Positions 11,736 to 24,299 of a stretch of DNA of 64,000 bases are shown piece by piece. How positions within the stretch are numbered: position 1 is the stretch's first letter; every line of letters begins with the position of its first letter. Source of the DNA: Smallanthus sonchifolius (lineage: Eukaryota > Streptophyta > Magnoliopsida > Asterales > Asteraceae); assembly GCA_023525975.1 (NCBI GenBank), contig CM042028.1, forward strand, positions 75,205,501 through 75,269,500. Direction: 5' to 3'. The position numbers and the translations under genes were made by a program. Below the pieces are notes generated by a model. The model ran no database searches. It saw nothing but the letters and a program-made list of their open reading frames with translations, and was not told the DNA's origin.

Positions 11736-14700
11736 ATGGACCAGTACGAAGTGCTTGAGCAAATTGGAAAGGGGGCATTTGGTGCTGCTCTTCTCGTACG
11801 ACATAAACACGAAAGAAAAAAGTAAGGATGAAACTGGAATTTACCATTTTTTTGTTTTTGATGTCCGCATCCATGTATTTCTGTACTTGCTTCGTTATCA
11901 TAATTTGTTGCATGTTTATTCAGTGATGCCAAGTGGCATTTTCGTTGACATATATTGATTGTTTCTCCCATTCCATGTAATTCTGTATATAAGGTATGTG
12001 TTGAAAAAGATTCGCCTTGCCCGCCAAACTGATAGAACACGTAGGTCTGCACATCAGGAGGTTGGTATCCTTTACTTTGAGCATCCTACGATCTTTTCTT
12101 AAGTCTATTTTTCAGTATTTTGAGGGCATGAACTATCCTAAACTCACCTAAGTTAATTATTATTATTTTTTCCTCAACTCCATACTTCTCTTCTTTGCAC
12201 ATGAGCTTCATATTCTCTTTACGTTGGCTGTTCTTTGATTTTACTTTTGTTATTCTCCAACTGTTGGTTATGATAGTGGCTGTTCTGGGGGTAGTTGTTT
12301 CCTGAGAATAATATTTGCTATTCATGTCTAGTTTTGCTTGTTATTACATCTATGCAATATTTAATGATGACTTTGGATAAGATTTTACCGTCAAATATGT
12401 ACCAACTAATCTACCTTTTCTACTTGTAGATGGAGCTCATCTCTAAAATGCGAAATCCTTTTGTTGTGGAGTACAAAGATTCATGGGTAGAAAAGGTAAG
12501 AAAATGAAATTTTGATCTTTATTTGTTATTTCCATGGTCATTATTTCATTTTAGTTCAATTTAAACTCACCAAAAATCCTACCATACACACATTTGTCAA
12601 TAAAACACTTAATAAAGGTTAATATATAGCTGAATGAAACATACTGTAGCATCATATATGCCAAACACTCCAAGTTGGAACATATCTATCATTCACAACT
12701 TGGTACATTTTTCTAATTCATGTGTAAGTTCTTTTTTTTTCCTTTTGGTTTTACCTGTATCTGTTTACTTCCTTGAAGCTACGAGAGGATCAAATTTTTG
12801 GGGCTATATAGTGTATTATACCATCTGTAATTTTGCTACAATAATCTCAATCTTTACCCCACAATATGCACTAACAATTTTATTTCTACCTGTGCTTTAA
12901 TTTTTATATTTTCTTTTGACAGGGATGCTATGTATGCATTATCATAGGATATTGTGAAGGTGGAGACATGTCAGTACTTTGTAACCCTTCCTTTTAAATT
13001 CTAATGATGTGGCAAATAGAGATATAATGGTCATTGGAGTGATTTTTTTATTTTCTTTTTGCAGGGCAGGAGCCATTAAAAAAGCCAATGGCATGCTGTT
13101 TTCTGAAGAGGTACTTATTATCTATCCCTCACTCTCTAACCCCCTCATCCCTATTACTCTTTTATACTTTGCAAGCCCTGTGACTTTTGTACATCATAAA
13201 GTATGTCCTTCTACATGCCAACAATGGAGAATACATGGGGTATTTATGAGAAACAATATTACTCTCAAGTACCCTATACTATGAATGTATACAGAATAAA
13301 TAATAGTCAAATACTTTTAATAGTTTGTTCTAACAACAAACCATCATGCAGAAATTGTGTAAGTGGCTTGTACAACTCTTAATGGCGCTCGATTACTTAC
13401 ACTCAAATCATGTTCTTCACCGGGATGTTAAGGTTAGCTTGGCAGAATAAACTGTTTTTTGCTGAATCATCACTAACATTTTAAATTTTGTGGACCTTCA
13501 TTTGCTGATCATTATCCTTTCACAGTGTTCAAATATATTCTTGACGAAAGATCATGATATACGTCTTGGTAAGTATATTTTTCTGAACTCTGTCTTGTAT
13601 TGAAAGAAAGGGATGACTCATCATCATCAATGCTTCTTTCAGGTGATTTCGGACTAGCCAAGATGTTGACTTCAGATGACCTTGCCTCATCTGTGAGTGA
13701 TTTATTTTTTTTTTTTATGATTGCCTTCAAGTTTGAGTTTCATTCTACATAATTTGTGGATATATCTCATTGTTTCTTGCTGTTAATATATTATTCAGGT
13801 GGTAGGAACTCCTAGTTATATGTGCCCTGAGCTTCTAGCAGATATTCCATATGGTTCAAAGTCAGATATTTGGTCTCTTGGTAAGAAATAAATGGAGTAT
13901 GCCGAATGATCTTTGATATTTTCGTGCATGACGTTGATTTCTTAATATGAACATGTATTAATGATCTCCACATTCTGTTGTTTAGGGTGCTGTATATATG
14001 AAATGACTTCCCATAAGGCCGCGTTTAAAGCTTTTGTAAGTGTTCTCATATACCTCTTTTAATAACTGTGGTATGTTCACATCATGTCACCCTAATCAAG
14101 TTTGCATAAATGGCAATTATGATGATTATAACTACTTCTCTTGTCAAAAGTGGTAACGTGCCATATTTCCGTTGAAAGGGTGTAACCAACTGTAACTAAC
14201 GTTTCATGAACAATTGCGATGTTACATGAAAAAGTACTATAGTTTAGTATTGTATAAGATATTGTTTCTTGGTTTCAACACAGACATTAAAAAGGTCAAA
14301 ATACTACTTCTGGAAAGTGATTTTCATACACGATATAACGAAACATATCCATGCTTTTTATTATCATTACCCTTGCAATAGACAATTCCCTAACGTTTTA
14401 TTTTTGTTTATTATTATGATAAATGATTTCATTTATGGTTCTACTTGAGTCACATAATGTTTATGATTTTGTTTTTAACTTCTTAAACAGGATATGCAAG
14501 CACTGATAAACAAGATCAATAAGTCGATTGTGGCACCACTTCCTACCAAATACACTGGTGCCTTGTGAGTCATGTTATTTTATTCTACGTAAAAATTCCC
14601 TAACAATTACTTTGATAGTAGAGCATTGTAAATATACTTGGGTTTTCATGATATGCCCTCGTAAGCACTCATTTGCATGACTTTCTTTTTCCTGCCTTGT

Positions 14701-16734
14701 GGCGCAAGTTAATTGTGGAATCTAATCATTTTGCTCATGTTTGTTTTAGTCGGGGCCTTGTGAAAAGCATGCTGCGGAAAAATCCAGAACTACGGCCAAG
14801 TGTACGCATACTTCTCTTTTATCATATAACATCATGATCATACTAATCATTCCTTCTATAAAATCAAATCCTGCATCTTATAGATTGGGTTAGCTATGTT
14901 ATAGTCTCTCATTCGTTCTTACTTTCCAATTGAACTATGTTTCACAAAATCAATAAATTTAACATCATATCAAACATTCACATGTTAATTCCTCCATTAT
15001 TATAAAGGTGGCAAAATGTGTGAGTCGGGTGATGGGTCAAAACAGTACAGGTTAGGTTCGGTTGACCCAAAACATTTTCTTGTCTAAAAATTATTAAATT
15101 TTAATAAAGTAAATAGTATGTAAAATATGATTACAAAATTTGATTATTCCATTAATAATCCACTTTTTGAATTAAGTATTAGAAATACACTTTGGAAGAC
15201 TTTTGACCCGTTTGTACCGTTTCCTTTACAGTTGCCCTTTTTGATTTAAATCATTGAATTAGATGTTTGGTTTGTCAGGCAGGAGAGCTACTTAGGCATC
15301 AACACCTCCAGCCATATGTACTTAAGGTCAACCTTAAACTAAATAGCCCCAAACCGAGCGGTCTATCGACACACTGGCCCGAACCTGATTACATGAAGAA
15401 AACAAGATTTGCCGAACCTGTTTATCTTCGTCCAAGATCACGGGACAGGCGGATGTCATATGGAAATGACAGAACATTGAATCCAAGCATATCTTTAGGT
15501 GACCAAGGGTCTCCTTTTTCAACTAAACGGTGTCAAGATTCCCCTCATTATTTGCAGAGAAGAATGGAAAGAATGTCTATTGGAAGCACATGTGAAACGT
15601 CACCAGTTAGTAAGAATATTTCTTCCAAACCTTCCAATTCTACCAAGAATCTTAGGTTCACTTCACCAAAGATATCACCTGCTCCTAACAAACGAGCTGG
15701 ATTCTTAAAGGTTCGTGAAACGGTGAGATCCTTAATATTGACTAGCGCATTGTTGATTTCTGTTGCACTTATATATCATCATGTTCTTGTTTCATTATAG
15801 CTAAATGACCAAAATAGTCACCATTAACTGTTTGCCATTTAGAGTGCTCGCTAAAAGCTCGAATTGAGCCAAGCTTAAACTAGTCTCAGCTCGAGCTTAA
15901 ATTGGACCTCATTTAATAAACAAGCTCTTCGAGCTTAATATACCGAGCTTGACTAGGCTCGCGAGCCTAAAAGAGTACTATTTATATAAGTACCTTATTT
16001 TTTTAATATAATAAATATATAGTTACATAATAAATATTATTTAATATATAATTAAGATTTAGTCTGAAGTATGAAAATGCTTACAGGTACATGATTCAGA
16101 TTCAAGAACCTTAGTAAAACAATCAGGTCCAACAAGCAGAAGGGCATCCCTACCACTTCTAAAGAAACCAATCATTGAAGATTCACTATGCAGAAAAAGC
16201 ACCGGTTTCCTCGATTGCATCAACTCCATGGACGTATCAGTCAACGCCCCACGAATCGACAAAATGGTTGAATTCCATCCAAATAACGACCTCCTCGTTC
16301 CCACCCGTAGAACCTCAATAACCTCTGCACAAGGGTCAACATCCCCGCCATGTGACCGTTCAATTATGAAAGACAAATGCATGGTGCAAGCTGCTGATAC
16401 AACCTCAGGCAAGCAGAACTCGAACTCCCCAACCGAATGGCACGGTTCGGGCAGTGATTGCTCCGACCAAAACGCGACTGCGGGCGCGTCTAGCCGAACC
16501 TCATCGGACCTACGGCGGCGGCGGTTTGACACGTCATCGCAAAAACAACGAGCTGAAGCGTTAGAAGGGCTTCTTGAGTTTAGTGCAAGGTTGTTGCAAG
16601 AGGAAAGATTTGAAGAGCTTGGAGTGCTGTTGAAACCTTTTGGGCCAGGTAAGGTTTCTCCTAGAGAAACTGCAATTTGGTTGACTAAAAGCTTGAAGGA
16701 AAATACATTGAAGCAAGAGGAGCAATTTCAATGA
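11736..16734 (+). CDS. NEK: NIMA-related serine/threonine kinase (plant NEK), 14 coding exons
   Basis: Exons: 11736-11821, 11994-12060, 12430-12495, 12923-12969, 13065-13110, 13352-13432, 13526-13568, 13643-13692, 13799-13880, 13986-14035, 14491-14564, 14750-14801, 15279-15722, 16087-16734. All introns are GT-AG and phases agree, giving 1836 nt (611 aa). The kinase domain spans about residues 4-258: glycine loop IGKGAFG (10-16), the ATP-binding lysine of YVLKK (K33), catalytic HRDVK (127-131), DFG (147-149), then VVGTPSYMCPE and SDIWSLGC. The Ser/Thr-rich tail ends in a conserved plant NEK block, EALEGLLEFSARLLQEERFE, near the C-terminus. Length and tail match the Arabidopsis NEK1-4 type of about 570-610 aa. 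Plant NEKs bind and phosphorylate tubulin and control microtubule order, cell expansion and organ growth. Introns 12 and 13 contain small repeat insertions. The gene looks intact. Which NEK paralog it is cannot be decided here. Confidence 0.93.
15006..15235. mobile_element. MITE-like insertion in NEK intron 12
   Basis: Starts AGGTGGCAAAATG and ends near CAGTTGCCCTTT, with internal ...GGGTCAAAA / TTTTGACCCGTTTG... in inverted orientation. The termini resemble those of the element at 46266-46713. No target duplication was resolved. Confidence 0.45.
15842..15970. repeat. GAGCTCG-word repeat in NEK intron 13
   Basis: The words GCTCG, GAGCTTAA and CTCGAGC recur in both orientations over about 130 bp. 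This is the pattern of a decayed MITE filled with one self-complementary word. It lies 115 bp before the acceptor of the last NEK exon. Confidence 0.45.
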
Positions 16735-16820
16735 TGAAACTAAATGCTTATGTTTTTATTAAATTCTTGTTGTTATTATTAATATGCAATTATGCATGGA
16801 CATGTTTTAGTTACGGTGAC

Positions 16821-16886
<66 letters not shown>
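16821..16886 (+). repeat. (GGGTAT)11 hexanucleotide array
   Basis: Eleven perfect copies of GGGTAT begin 87 bp after the NEK stop codon, probably inside the 3' untranslated region. It resembles but is not the plant telomere unit (TTTAGGG). Perfect copies suggest recent slippage. Confidence 0.95.
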
Positions 16887-16887
<1 letters not shown>

Positions 16888-17082
16888 ATAGATGAGGGTT
16901 TTAGGAATTATTTATCGAATCTCTTGTAACAGAAACAGATACGGATGCCGGCATGTAGCTTAATGACCTTAGTTTAAATCGTTGTATGTTTCTTTGTTTT
17001 GACTTGGTGATTCTTTCTTTGTATTTTGTGGGTTGAGTTTTAGACAAAAAAAAGTAAAGAGAAACAAAAGTTGATTTGCAAT

Positions 17083-17298
17083 CAGTGGCGGAGCCTGAAA
17101 ATTTTCGCGGGGGGGCCGGGAATTTTTTTTTCATATATGGGGTGTCGGAACTATAAAATTTCGGCCGAATACATATAAATTAATACTACTGAGCGAAAAA
17201 TCGACCGAATACGTATATATTAACACTTCTGAGCGAAAAATCGGGGGGGGGGGGGGTGGGCCGGGGCCCCCTCGGGCCCCTTATATCCTCCGCCCTTG
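17083..17298. mobile_element. hAT-type MITE with 8-bp target duplication
   Basis: Termini CAGTGGCGGAG and CTCCGCCCTTG are inverted. The perfect 8-bp repeat TTTGCAAT lies at 17075-17082 and 17299-17306. It contains G runs of 7 and 13 bases. The GGCGGA termini match the MITE at 4304-4524. Confidence 0.85.
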
Positions 17299-17652
17299 TT
17301 TGCAATAGTTTGGTAGGTTACCTGGAATGCACCAGAGGACCTATTGAGGGTTGCCATTGTCGAATGGTGATGGTTCCAAAGGTCGTAACGTTCCGGTTGA
17401 CGGTTCCAATGAACCATTGTGACTTTTCAAGAAAGTACCCGTTTAAAAGGGTGTCCTGACCATTCGAAAGATCGCAATGACATCTGGACAAACTTAATTT
17501 GTGACGAGAAAAAAAAATCCTTTTACATAGGCATGAAAACTTTGTTACAGTGTTTTTATAACCAGACTGGACGGTTGGATGGGAAACGAACATAGTTTGG
17601 TTTAGTAGAGTTGGGCGCCTGGTTATCGGCCGGCCAGTTTTGACACCTTGAC

Positions 17653-17765
17653 TCAAGGTGCACAAATCGGTTTTTCAAACCGAACAAGTTTGGTCAACAA
17701 AAGTCAAAACCGGTCGGTTTGAAAACCGGTTTGAGATCCCAAACCGGTTTTTTCGTGCACCTCTA
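17653..17765. mobile_element. hAT-type MITE filled with the word AAACCGGTTT
   Basis: Termini AAGGTGCACAAATCGG and CGTGCACCTCTA are inverted. The perfect 8-bp repeat ACCTTGAC lies at 17645-17652 and 17766-17773. The interior is mostly CCGGTTT and its complement. Confidence 0.75.
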
Positions 17766-17779
17766 ACCTTGACGGTGGC

Positions 17780-18139
17780 CAGAGATGCACAAATCGGTTT
17801 TTTTTTTAATCGGATCCGGATCAGATAAGTCAAACGTGGTCAATGACCGGATCCGGTGAAACCGGTTCCGGATCGGATCCGGTTTTGGGGTATGAGATTT
17901 GGAACCGGATCCGACTAAATATCCGATTTTATCCGGTTTTATCCGGATTTTTTTTGTCCGATTTTGTCCGGTTCCATTTTCTCCGATTTTTATCCGGTCC
18001 GCATAAATCCTTGGAACTGATTCTGGATCCGGCGGATCCTAAAAAATCTTGTCCGGTTCTTTTTATCCGGTTAGGGTCGGATCCGGTTTCGGATTATCTT
18101 TCGGATCGGATCCGGATCCAGTTTGTTTGTGCACCTCTA
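17780..18139. mobile_element. hAT-type MITE filled with the word GGATCCGGAT
   Basis: Termini CAGAGATGCACAAATCGG and TTGTGCACCTCTA are inverted. The perfect 8-bp repeat ACGGTGGC lies at 17772-17779 and 18140-18147. Nearly all of the 360 bp is variants of CCGGATCC and TATCCGG. The open frame at 17843-18184 is a by-product of this composition. Confidence 0.8.
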
Positions 18140-18147
18140 ACGGTGGC

Positions 18148-18696
18148 AGTTGAACCGAGTGACCCAGTTCACTGGTTTGACTAGGTTTACATATTTTTAA
18201 AATATATTTCTATATTTCTAAGTATATAAACTAAATAATCTTCCAATTCCAACTCTTTATCTAAAATATCTTTTTTGCATGTTATAAACTCTTTTATAAT
18301 TGCTAGGTGTTAGTATTCTAAATATATGAACTAAATACTCTCCAAACTCTAACTCTTTTATGAAAAATATTTTAAAAATATCTTTTAAATGTTATAGGAT
18401 TTAACCCCTATATACATATAAGAGTGTTCATCAATTAATCTAAGATGTTAATATTATATTTCTTGTTATCAAAATAAAATAATCTCACAATTTCTTTTCT
18501 CCCCCAAAAGGTTGCAATAGTTTGTTTTTTGTACTTTCCTTTAAGAAAGGTTTATATTAAACATATAACCAATATAATAACATAATTGTATTAAACTTCT
18601 AACTAAAATAGTATTTGAATTTTATTTAATATTAAAAAAAATTATAATTAATTATGACATTACCCGGTTCTTGAGTCTCGTTCAAGCAGTCCAATC
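18148..18696. other. AT-rich intergenic DNA
   Basis: No gene. Weakly repeated ACTAAATANTCTCCAA words near 18225 and 18330. Confidence 0.4.
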
Positions 18697-19923
18697 TAGG
18701 GGTGTGCAAAAAAACCAAAAACCGAATCGTATCCGTATCCCAAGAAAGCTGAACCGAATTGCAAATTCGGTTTTCGGTTCGATTCCTAACCGTATCCGAA
18801 TTGGGAATTCGGTTTGCGGTTCGGTTAACGGTTAGACAAAAAAATTTAATTTGGTTTATTCGATTTGTTCGGTTAACCGTTTTAACTACAGGTGCACAAA
18901 TCGGTTTTTCTCAAGAACCGGTTCCGGTTCCAGGTCCGGTTCTTTGTTGAAAAACCGGAACCTATGTACCCGGTTTCGGTTTTTCAAGAACCGGTTCCGG
19001 TAATTCAAGGCGGGTATTTCAAGAACCTATTTCGTCCAATAACATTAAAAACTTAAAATGTTACAAAATAGATAAATGTTTAAAATATAAACTCATAAAA
19101 CATAGATAAATTATATAAAAAAACTAGATTGTCTGACCCGTTTGACTCATAAAACCTTTTTTTCACTTTTATTTTTAACTAATTTAAGTTTTACCATAAT
19201 TAAAATTTTAAGCATATACGCGTCACGAATCTGTAAAACATAGATGAATTAGTGTCACAAGACAAAAGGGTAGAGGTGTACAAATCGGGTATTCTCAAGA
19301 ACCGGTTCCTGAATCGGTTCTGGTTCTAACCGGTTCCGGTTCCAGGTCCGGTTCTTGGTTGAAAATCCGGAACCTATGTACCCGGTTCCGGTTTTTCAAG
19401 AACAGCTTCGGTTCCGGAAGAACCGGTTTTCTGGAAGAACCGGTTCTGGTTCCTTGGGCGGTTCCGGTTCCGGTTCCGGTTTTTTTGTTCACCTCTAGTT
19501 TTAACCGAATAAATAATAGATAATTTAATATGTATTTATACTTTAGCCCAATAATCCAAGCCCGTTGACAAGTTTCAAGCCCAATACCAAGTTTCAAGTC
19601 CTTGCTCAACTCATTCACTCTTTTTTTTGCGATATCAAATATTTCCTAGCTAGATTAATCTGTTTTGTTAATTGCAAGTTGTGATATGTTCTCAAATCCT
19701 TTTTAATGGAGTTGAGGGTCATTAAATTTTTGGGAATAGATTTGTATGAATGTTAGTCAATTTGTTATTCGATTGAATTCGGTTTTAACCGAAACCGAAT
19801 CGAATAGAATTCGGTTAGATTCGATTCGATTAGACATACTTCCAATTCGGTTAGACCTAAAAAAATCTGAAAACCGACTCGAATAAACCGAACAAATCGA
19901 AAACCAAACCGATGAACACCCCC
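18697..19923. mobile_element. composite hAT-like element with nested relatives
   Basis: The outer ends TAGGGGTGTGCAAAAA and CGATGAACACCCCC are inverted, and both flanks are filled with CGAATTCGGTT words. Nested inside are a partial GGTGCACAAATCGG element from about 18891 and a complete one at 19271-19497. No outer target duplication is readable. Confidence 0.5.
19271..19497. mobile_element. nested MITE filled with the word AACCGGTTCC
   Basis: Termini TAGAGGTGTACAAATCGG and TTGTTCACCTCTA are inverted, as in the element at 17780-18139. The interior is almost entirely CCGGTTCC and its complement. Confidence 0.7.
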
Positions 19924-20400
19924 GGTCCGATCGGTCTGACCAGTAAACCAGTAGTGCATCTGGTTTGATGACCGATTAGGTTTCAAAAACATTGTTTCGT
20001 TTCTCTTATACCATATTACTAGAAAATTGTATCAGTACCGAATACTTGAAATCTTTAAAAACCCAGTAAGTTCAAACGTTGATAAGATATAGTACCCGTT
20101 GCTTCGTTGTATCTTGGGAAGTGTTTCGATACAAACCCAAAGCACATTGTCCTATTGAGAGAAGGAGAGGTGTTGGGCCGAAATTGCTTTAACGATATAA
20201 ATTACCAGGACTGAAGCAATAAATTGTAGTTTTACTTGTCATTTTTTATTTACTTTAGCCACCATTAGAAACCCAAAAAACAACAATATGTTTTTTTCTC
20301 AAATTTCATTTTTATAAACAAAAGTTTACAGCTGGGAGTTACAAAAATTATAGTAAAGGTATGGTTATGTCTTTTCTCAAATTTCTTAACATATAAGAAA
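19924..20400. other. intergenic DNA without a supported gene
   Basis: No gene or complete repeat is visible. Confidence 0.4.
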
Positions 20401-21709
20401 GAGCGAATTACAAATTACGTCCTTTAAGTATTACCTAAATTTCAGAATACGTCCTTTAATTAAGGAAATTACGGAAAACGTCATTTATGTTTAAAAAACC
20501 TTGCACGTTACGTCCTTTAGACTAACGGATGTTAAATTTCACCGTTAAATCCAGTCATGGTGAGGGTATTTTCGTCCATTTACCATTTTAATTAGAGCGA
20601 ATTACAAATTACGTCTTTTAAGTATTACCCAAATTTCAGAATACGTCCTTTAACTAAGGAAATTACAAAAAACGTCCTTTATGTTTAAAAAAAACCTTGC
20701 ACGTTACGTGCTTTAGACTGACGGGCGTTAAATTTCACCTTTAAATCCAGTCATGTGCAAGGCACATGAGGGCAAATATGTCATTTCACCTATACATGGA
20801 CTAAATGTGTAATTAACTTAAACCCTTAAATGTAAAATGTGATCCTTAAAGGGCTAAATGTGAAATTTGGCTAATACCCCCACCATAAGAACTTTCGGCT
20901 TCCGCCATCTTCAACAACGTCCAACTTCTGCCATCTTCAACACCGTCCGGCTTCCGCCATCTTCAACACCCTCCGGCTTCCGCTGATCCACTATCATCAT
21001 CACCATCCACCGCCGCCTTCCCTAATGCCTCCAACACCACCATCTCCATCCAACCAAACTCGTTGTCTTCGTCTTCTTTCCTGACACAATGGTTGTCGAA
21101 CCCTAATTCGGAATTGCAGGTCGTGTAGGTTTGGGTAAATATGATCATAGTGGGAATTCTGATGTGAATTTGCTGAATTTGAAATTAGAAGAGGTATAAT
21201 TTGAATTTGCTCTTGAGGTGGTGGTGGCCGACGGGTTTCAGGTAGTGGTAGGGTGGCATCATTGCATTTTACCATTCAACAATGGGATTTATTCAAGAGA
21301 TAAAGAGGGGATTATTTTAATTTTTTTTAATTAAAATGGTCAATGGACGAAAAACCTTCACCATGGCTGAATTTAACGGTGAAATTTAACGCCCGTTAGT
21401 CTAAAGGACGTAACGTGCAAGATTTTTTAAACATAAATGACGTTTTCTGTAATTTCCTTAGTTAAAGGATGTATTCTGAAATTTGGGTAATACTTAAAGA
21501 ACGTAATTTGTAATTCGCTCTAATTAAAATGGTAAATAGACGAAAATACCCTCACCATGACTGGATTTAACGGTGAAATTCCCGTTAGTCTAAAGGACGT
21601 AACGTGCAAGGTTTTTTAAACATAAAGGACGTTTCCTGTAATTTCCTTAATTAAAGGATGTATTCTGAAATTTGGGTAATTTTTAAATGACGTAATTTGT
21701 AATTCGTTC
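20401..21709. mobile_element. long foldback transposable element with GC-rich interior
   Basis: The left arm begins GAGCGAATTACAAATTACG and the right arm ends with its complement. Each arm holds a second copy of the terminus (inner left at 20595, inner right ending 21520). This makes a nested inverted repeat built of NNACGTCCTTTA units. The interior (about 20880-21290) is GC-richer, with CTTCCGCCATCTTCAAC repeats and a minus-strand open frame at 21000-21275 without a known domain. The termini resemble those at 43756 and 59801, so a MULE-type element is likely. A clean 9-bp duplication was not found. Confidence 0.65.
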
Positions 21710-21985
21710 TAAGAAGAAATGAAGCTGAGTTAAAACTCAGCAAACAGTGCCAAAAAAACAGAAATCATAAGACATTCATAAAAAGAAAAATGCTACAAAG
21801 AGAGGAATACTGCTCGAACTTATTATAGGCATTTTTGACATATATCCAAAAAATTCTATTGGATTTATCAATTAAAATGGAACTCTAACTCATAGTTAAC
21901 GAACCCTCTTCCCATATAACCAAAAATCCAATTATTTATAATCAAATGAAAACTAATAGATAATAAAAACTTTAACGCAAAATAT

Positions 21986-22134
21986 GATCACATGGGTAGG
22001 TAGCCCAGTGGTAAGAGTCAAAAACTTTAGAGAAGACTCAGGGTTCAAATCCTGACATGGGCTAGATTAGGAATTGGTCTACTTTAGAAGTAGATCGGTA
22101 TGTGAGTCGCCGTTTTAAAAAAGAAAAAAAAAGG
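21986..22134 (+). mobile_element. tRNA-derived SINE
   Basis: A box TAGCCCAGTGGTAAGAG (22001-22017), B box GGGTTCAAATCCTGA (from about 22041), family 3' end GTCGCCGTTTT and an A-rich tail. A short flanking repeat AAAATAT occurs at 21979-21985 and 22135-22141. At 149 bp it matches the length of the SINEs at 53755 and 58933. Confidence 0.75.
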
Positions 22135-22141
22135 AAAATAT

Positions 22142-22261
22142 CAGTTATAGATTCGTTTTTAAACCCATAACCAAACCGAACTATTTTCATTCTTGATGTG
22201 AATAATAGAGGTAAGCGTATGCACTATGTATTTAGAACTTACTTTATAACAATTCAATTTT
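22142..22261. other. short intergenic spacer
   Basis: Nothing recognised between the SINE and the solo LTR. Confidence 0.4.
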
Positions 22262-22266
22262 TCATA

Positions 22267-24294
22267 TGTAACACCCCAAAAATAATAACAAGAAAGAAAG
22301 ATCGAGGGCTAGTCGGGAATTAAACGACAGACGAGAAGTGTGGGGAGGGAGGGTTTTAACCCTAACCGCCACCCCCACTACACATTCACCATCTTCATTT
22401 GCAAGTTTTAGAGAGAGAAGGCTACAGAGAGTTTAGAGAGAAAGTTGGGATTCGAGTTATAAATATCAAGGATCGTTCATCATCATCACCGGAAGATAAG
22501 GTGCAAAGAATCATGCTCAAACAGGTAACAAACTCGTCCAGATCTGAGTTTCTGTTTGAAAAGTGTGTTTTAGGGTTTTTATGGGTTTTAACATAATGAT
22601 CGAATTTTTACATGTTAAAAGTTGATTAAAGCCTAGATCTAGCTTCATGACGTTTTGGACGTAAAAAAAGTTACGGTTTTAGATTGAAAACAAACATGTT
22701 TGAACAAGATGTTCATCAGGCGACACTGACCAGTGTCACTACCTTGAATTGGTGACACTAGTCGAGATGATAGATGGAGGATGTTACGTGCTTTCCAAGA
22801 TCAACAATGGTTGAGACACATGTCATTCCCCTAGCGACACTATGGAGTGTTGCTTATGTCCACAGCGACAGTGAGTGTCGGCGACACTCCTAGTTAGCGA
22901 CAGTAGAAGAAACAACACTAAGTCCTGAACGCAAGTTCGGGCGACACTGCCCATGTGACACTATAGGCGACACAAAATAATTTGTTGATAGATTTCACTC
23001 GTTGATTCATTACAGATTTCTAGCATCTCGCCTAGCAGATACAGTTAGAGAGTTGTAATAGTAAGACTGGTATATGTGAGTTCTTATTGCCCTTTTTTTC
23101 TCTAACGGTTTTGGGGTGGCATACATACTGGTAGAAAGATTTGAAAGACAAGGTATAACTTTTATAAAAATGTTATGTTATTTTATAAAGTAAAAGAGAA
23201 AGTTACAGTTTTTATAAAAATGTTATTTTTATAAAAAGAAAGAAAAAGAAACTAAAGTGTACAGTACTATCTTTGAAATGAATATTTTAAAGAAAGTAAA
23301 GAAATAGAGTTAAAGAACGGTAAAGGGGCAGCACCTCGGTGTTGCTCGATAGTGGTAGTGACAATGACAAATGTCATGTTTATGCTTATGTGTTAATATG
23401 TGTTAATTTGTCTATGTGATAGTTATGTGATTGCATTCTATTTGGTGTAGTAGTGAAATTGCATTACATAGTAGTTGCATAGTAGAAAGTCCTACAGGCA
23501 TGCTAAAGTAGAAGTCTCACCCCAATGTGTAAGCAATGCTAAATGAGTTTTACCCTGAGGTGTAAGCAAAGATAAATGAGTCTCACCCTGAGGTGTAAGC
23601 AACGCTAAAGGAGTTTTACACTGAAGTGTAAGCGAGAAAGAAAGTCCCACCCTGAGGTGTGGGCAGCGCTAAAGTAAAAGACTTACCCCGAGGTGTAAGC
23701 GAGAAAGGGATCTTGTCTTCTGACAATGATCCATATTGTGATAGTTAACTAGTTAAAGTGTGTGATAGTCACTTGTCATGTACGAGTGAAATAAAAGTTT
23801 TGAAAGAGTAAAGGAGGACACCATAATAGGTTTCCTCAAAAGTATAGTTTTAAAGAAAGATAGTAACGAAATGATTTTATAAATTGTAACGTTGTACAGT
23901 TTTAAAGTAAAGGCAAAGTTTAAAATAAAGTAAAGAAAGAAAGCTTATTTTATTTTTATAAAACTAAACTACCTAAAGAAAGTTTACAGTTTAAAGTATA
24001 GATAGAACTCACCAGCGGTAGTTGATTTTTAGTATGCATGTCAGGTGGTAAAGGTAAAGCTAAAGAGAAATAGAGAAACCGTGAGGGCTTGATAGCATGG
24101 ACCTCGGGCTGCTGTGCTGAAGACTGACTTTCCTATTCCCAATAGTTTATGTGTTGGACGATGTTAAATGTTACTAGATTATGAATGTTTTGAATTAAAG
24201 ACTTACGCTGTAATAAATTCTGATTTCCGGTTTAAAAACTATATTTGTTATGTTTTTTGCCGATTATGAGAGGTACTCGGTTTGGGACGTTTCA
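22267..24294. mobile_element. solo LTR of a large LTR retrotransposon (2028 bp)
   Basis: It begins TGTAACACCCC and ends GGTTTGGGACGTTTCA, with the perfect 5-bp repeat TCATA at 22262-22266 and 24295-24299. TG...CA ends plus a 5-bp duplication and no internal domain define a solo LTR, left by recombination between the two LTRs of a complete element. LTRs this long are typical of plant Gypsy elements. Internal structure includes GCGACACT words (22715-22970) and a 33-bp tandem array (about 23500-23705). It ends 315 bp beyond the ATG13 stop codon. Confidence 0.85.
23500..23705. repeat. 33-bp tandem array inside the solo LTR
   Basis: The word GTGTAAGC recurs at 23527, 23560, 23593 and 23626, a period of 33, with degenerate further copies to about 23700. 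Confidence 0.8.
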
Positions 24295-24299
24295 TCATA

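Noticed and set aside
16821..16886. Interstitial telomere repeat
   Set aside because: The unit is GGGTAT, not the plant telomere unit TTTAGGG; it is a simple hexanucleotide array.
17843..18184. 113-codon plus-strand frame
   Set aside because: Lies in the GGATCCGG-filled MITE; its composition creates open frames on both strands.
20401..21709. Exact 9-bp target duplication for the foldback element
   Set aside because: Flanks TATAAGAAA and TAAGAAGAA are A/G-rich and similar but do not align as a duplication.
22001..22060. Genuine nuclear tRNA gene
   Set aside because: A and B boxes are present but no cloverleaf can be folded; the sequence continues into a SINE body and tail.
23500..23705. CRISPR-like regular repeats
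   Set aside because: 33-bp direct tandem units without spacers, inside a plant LTR.
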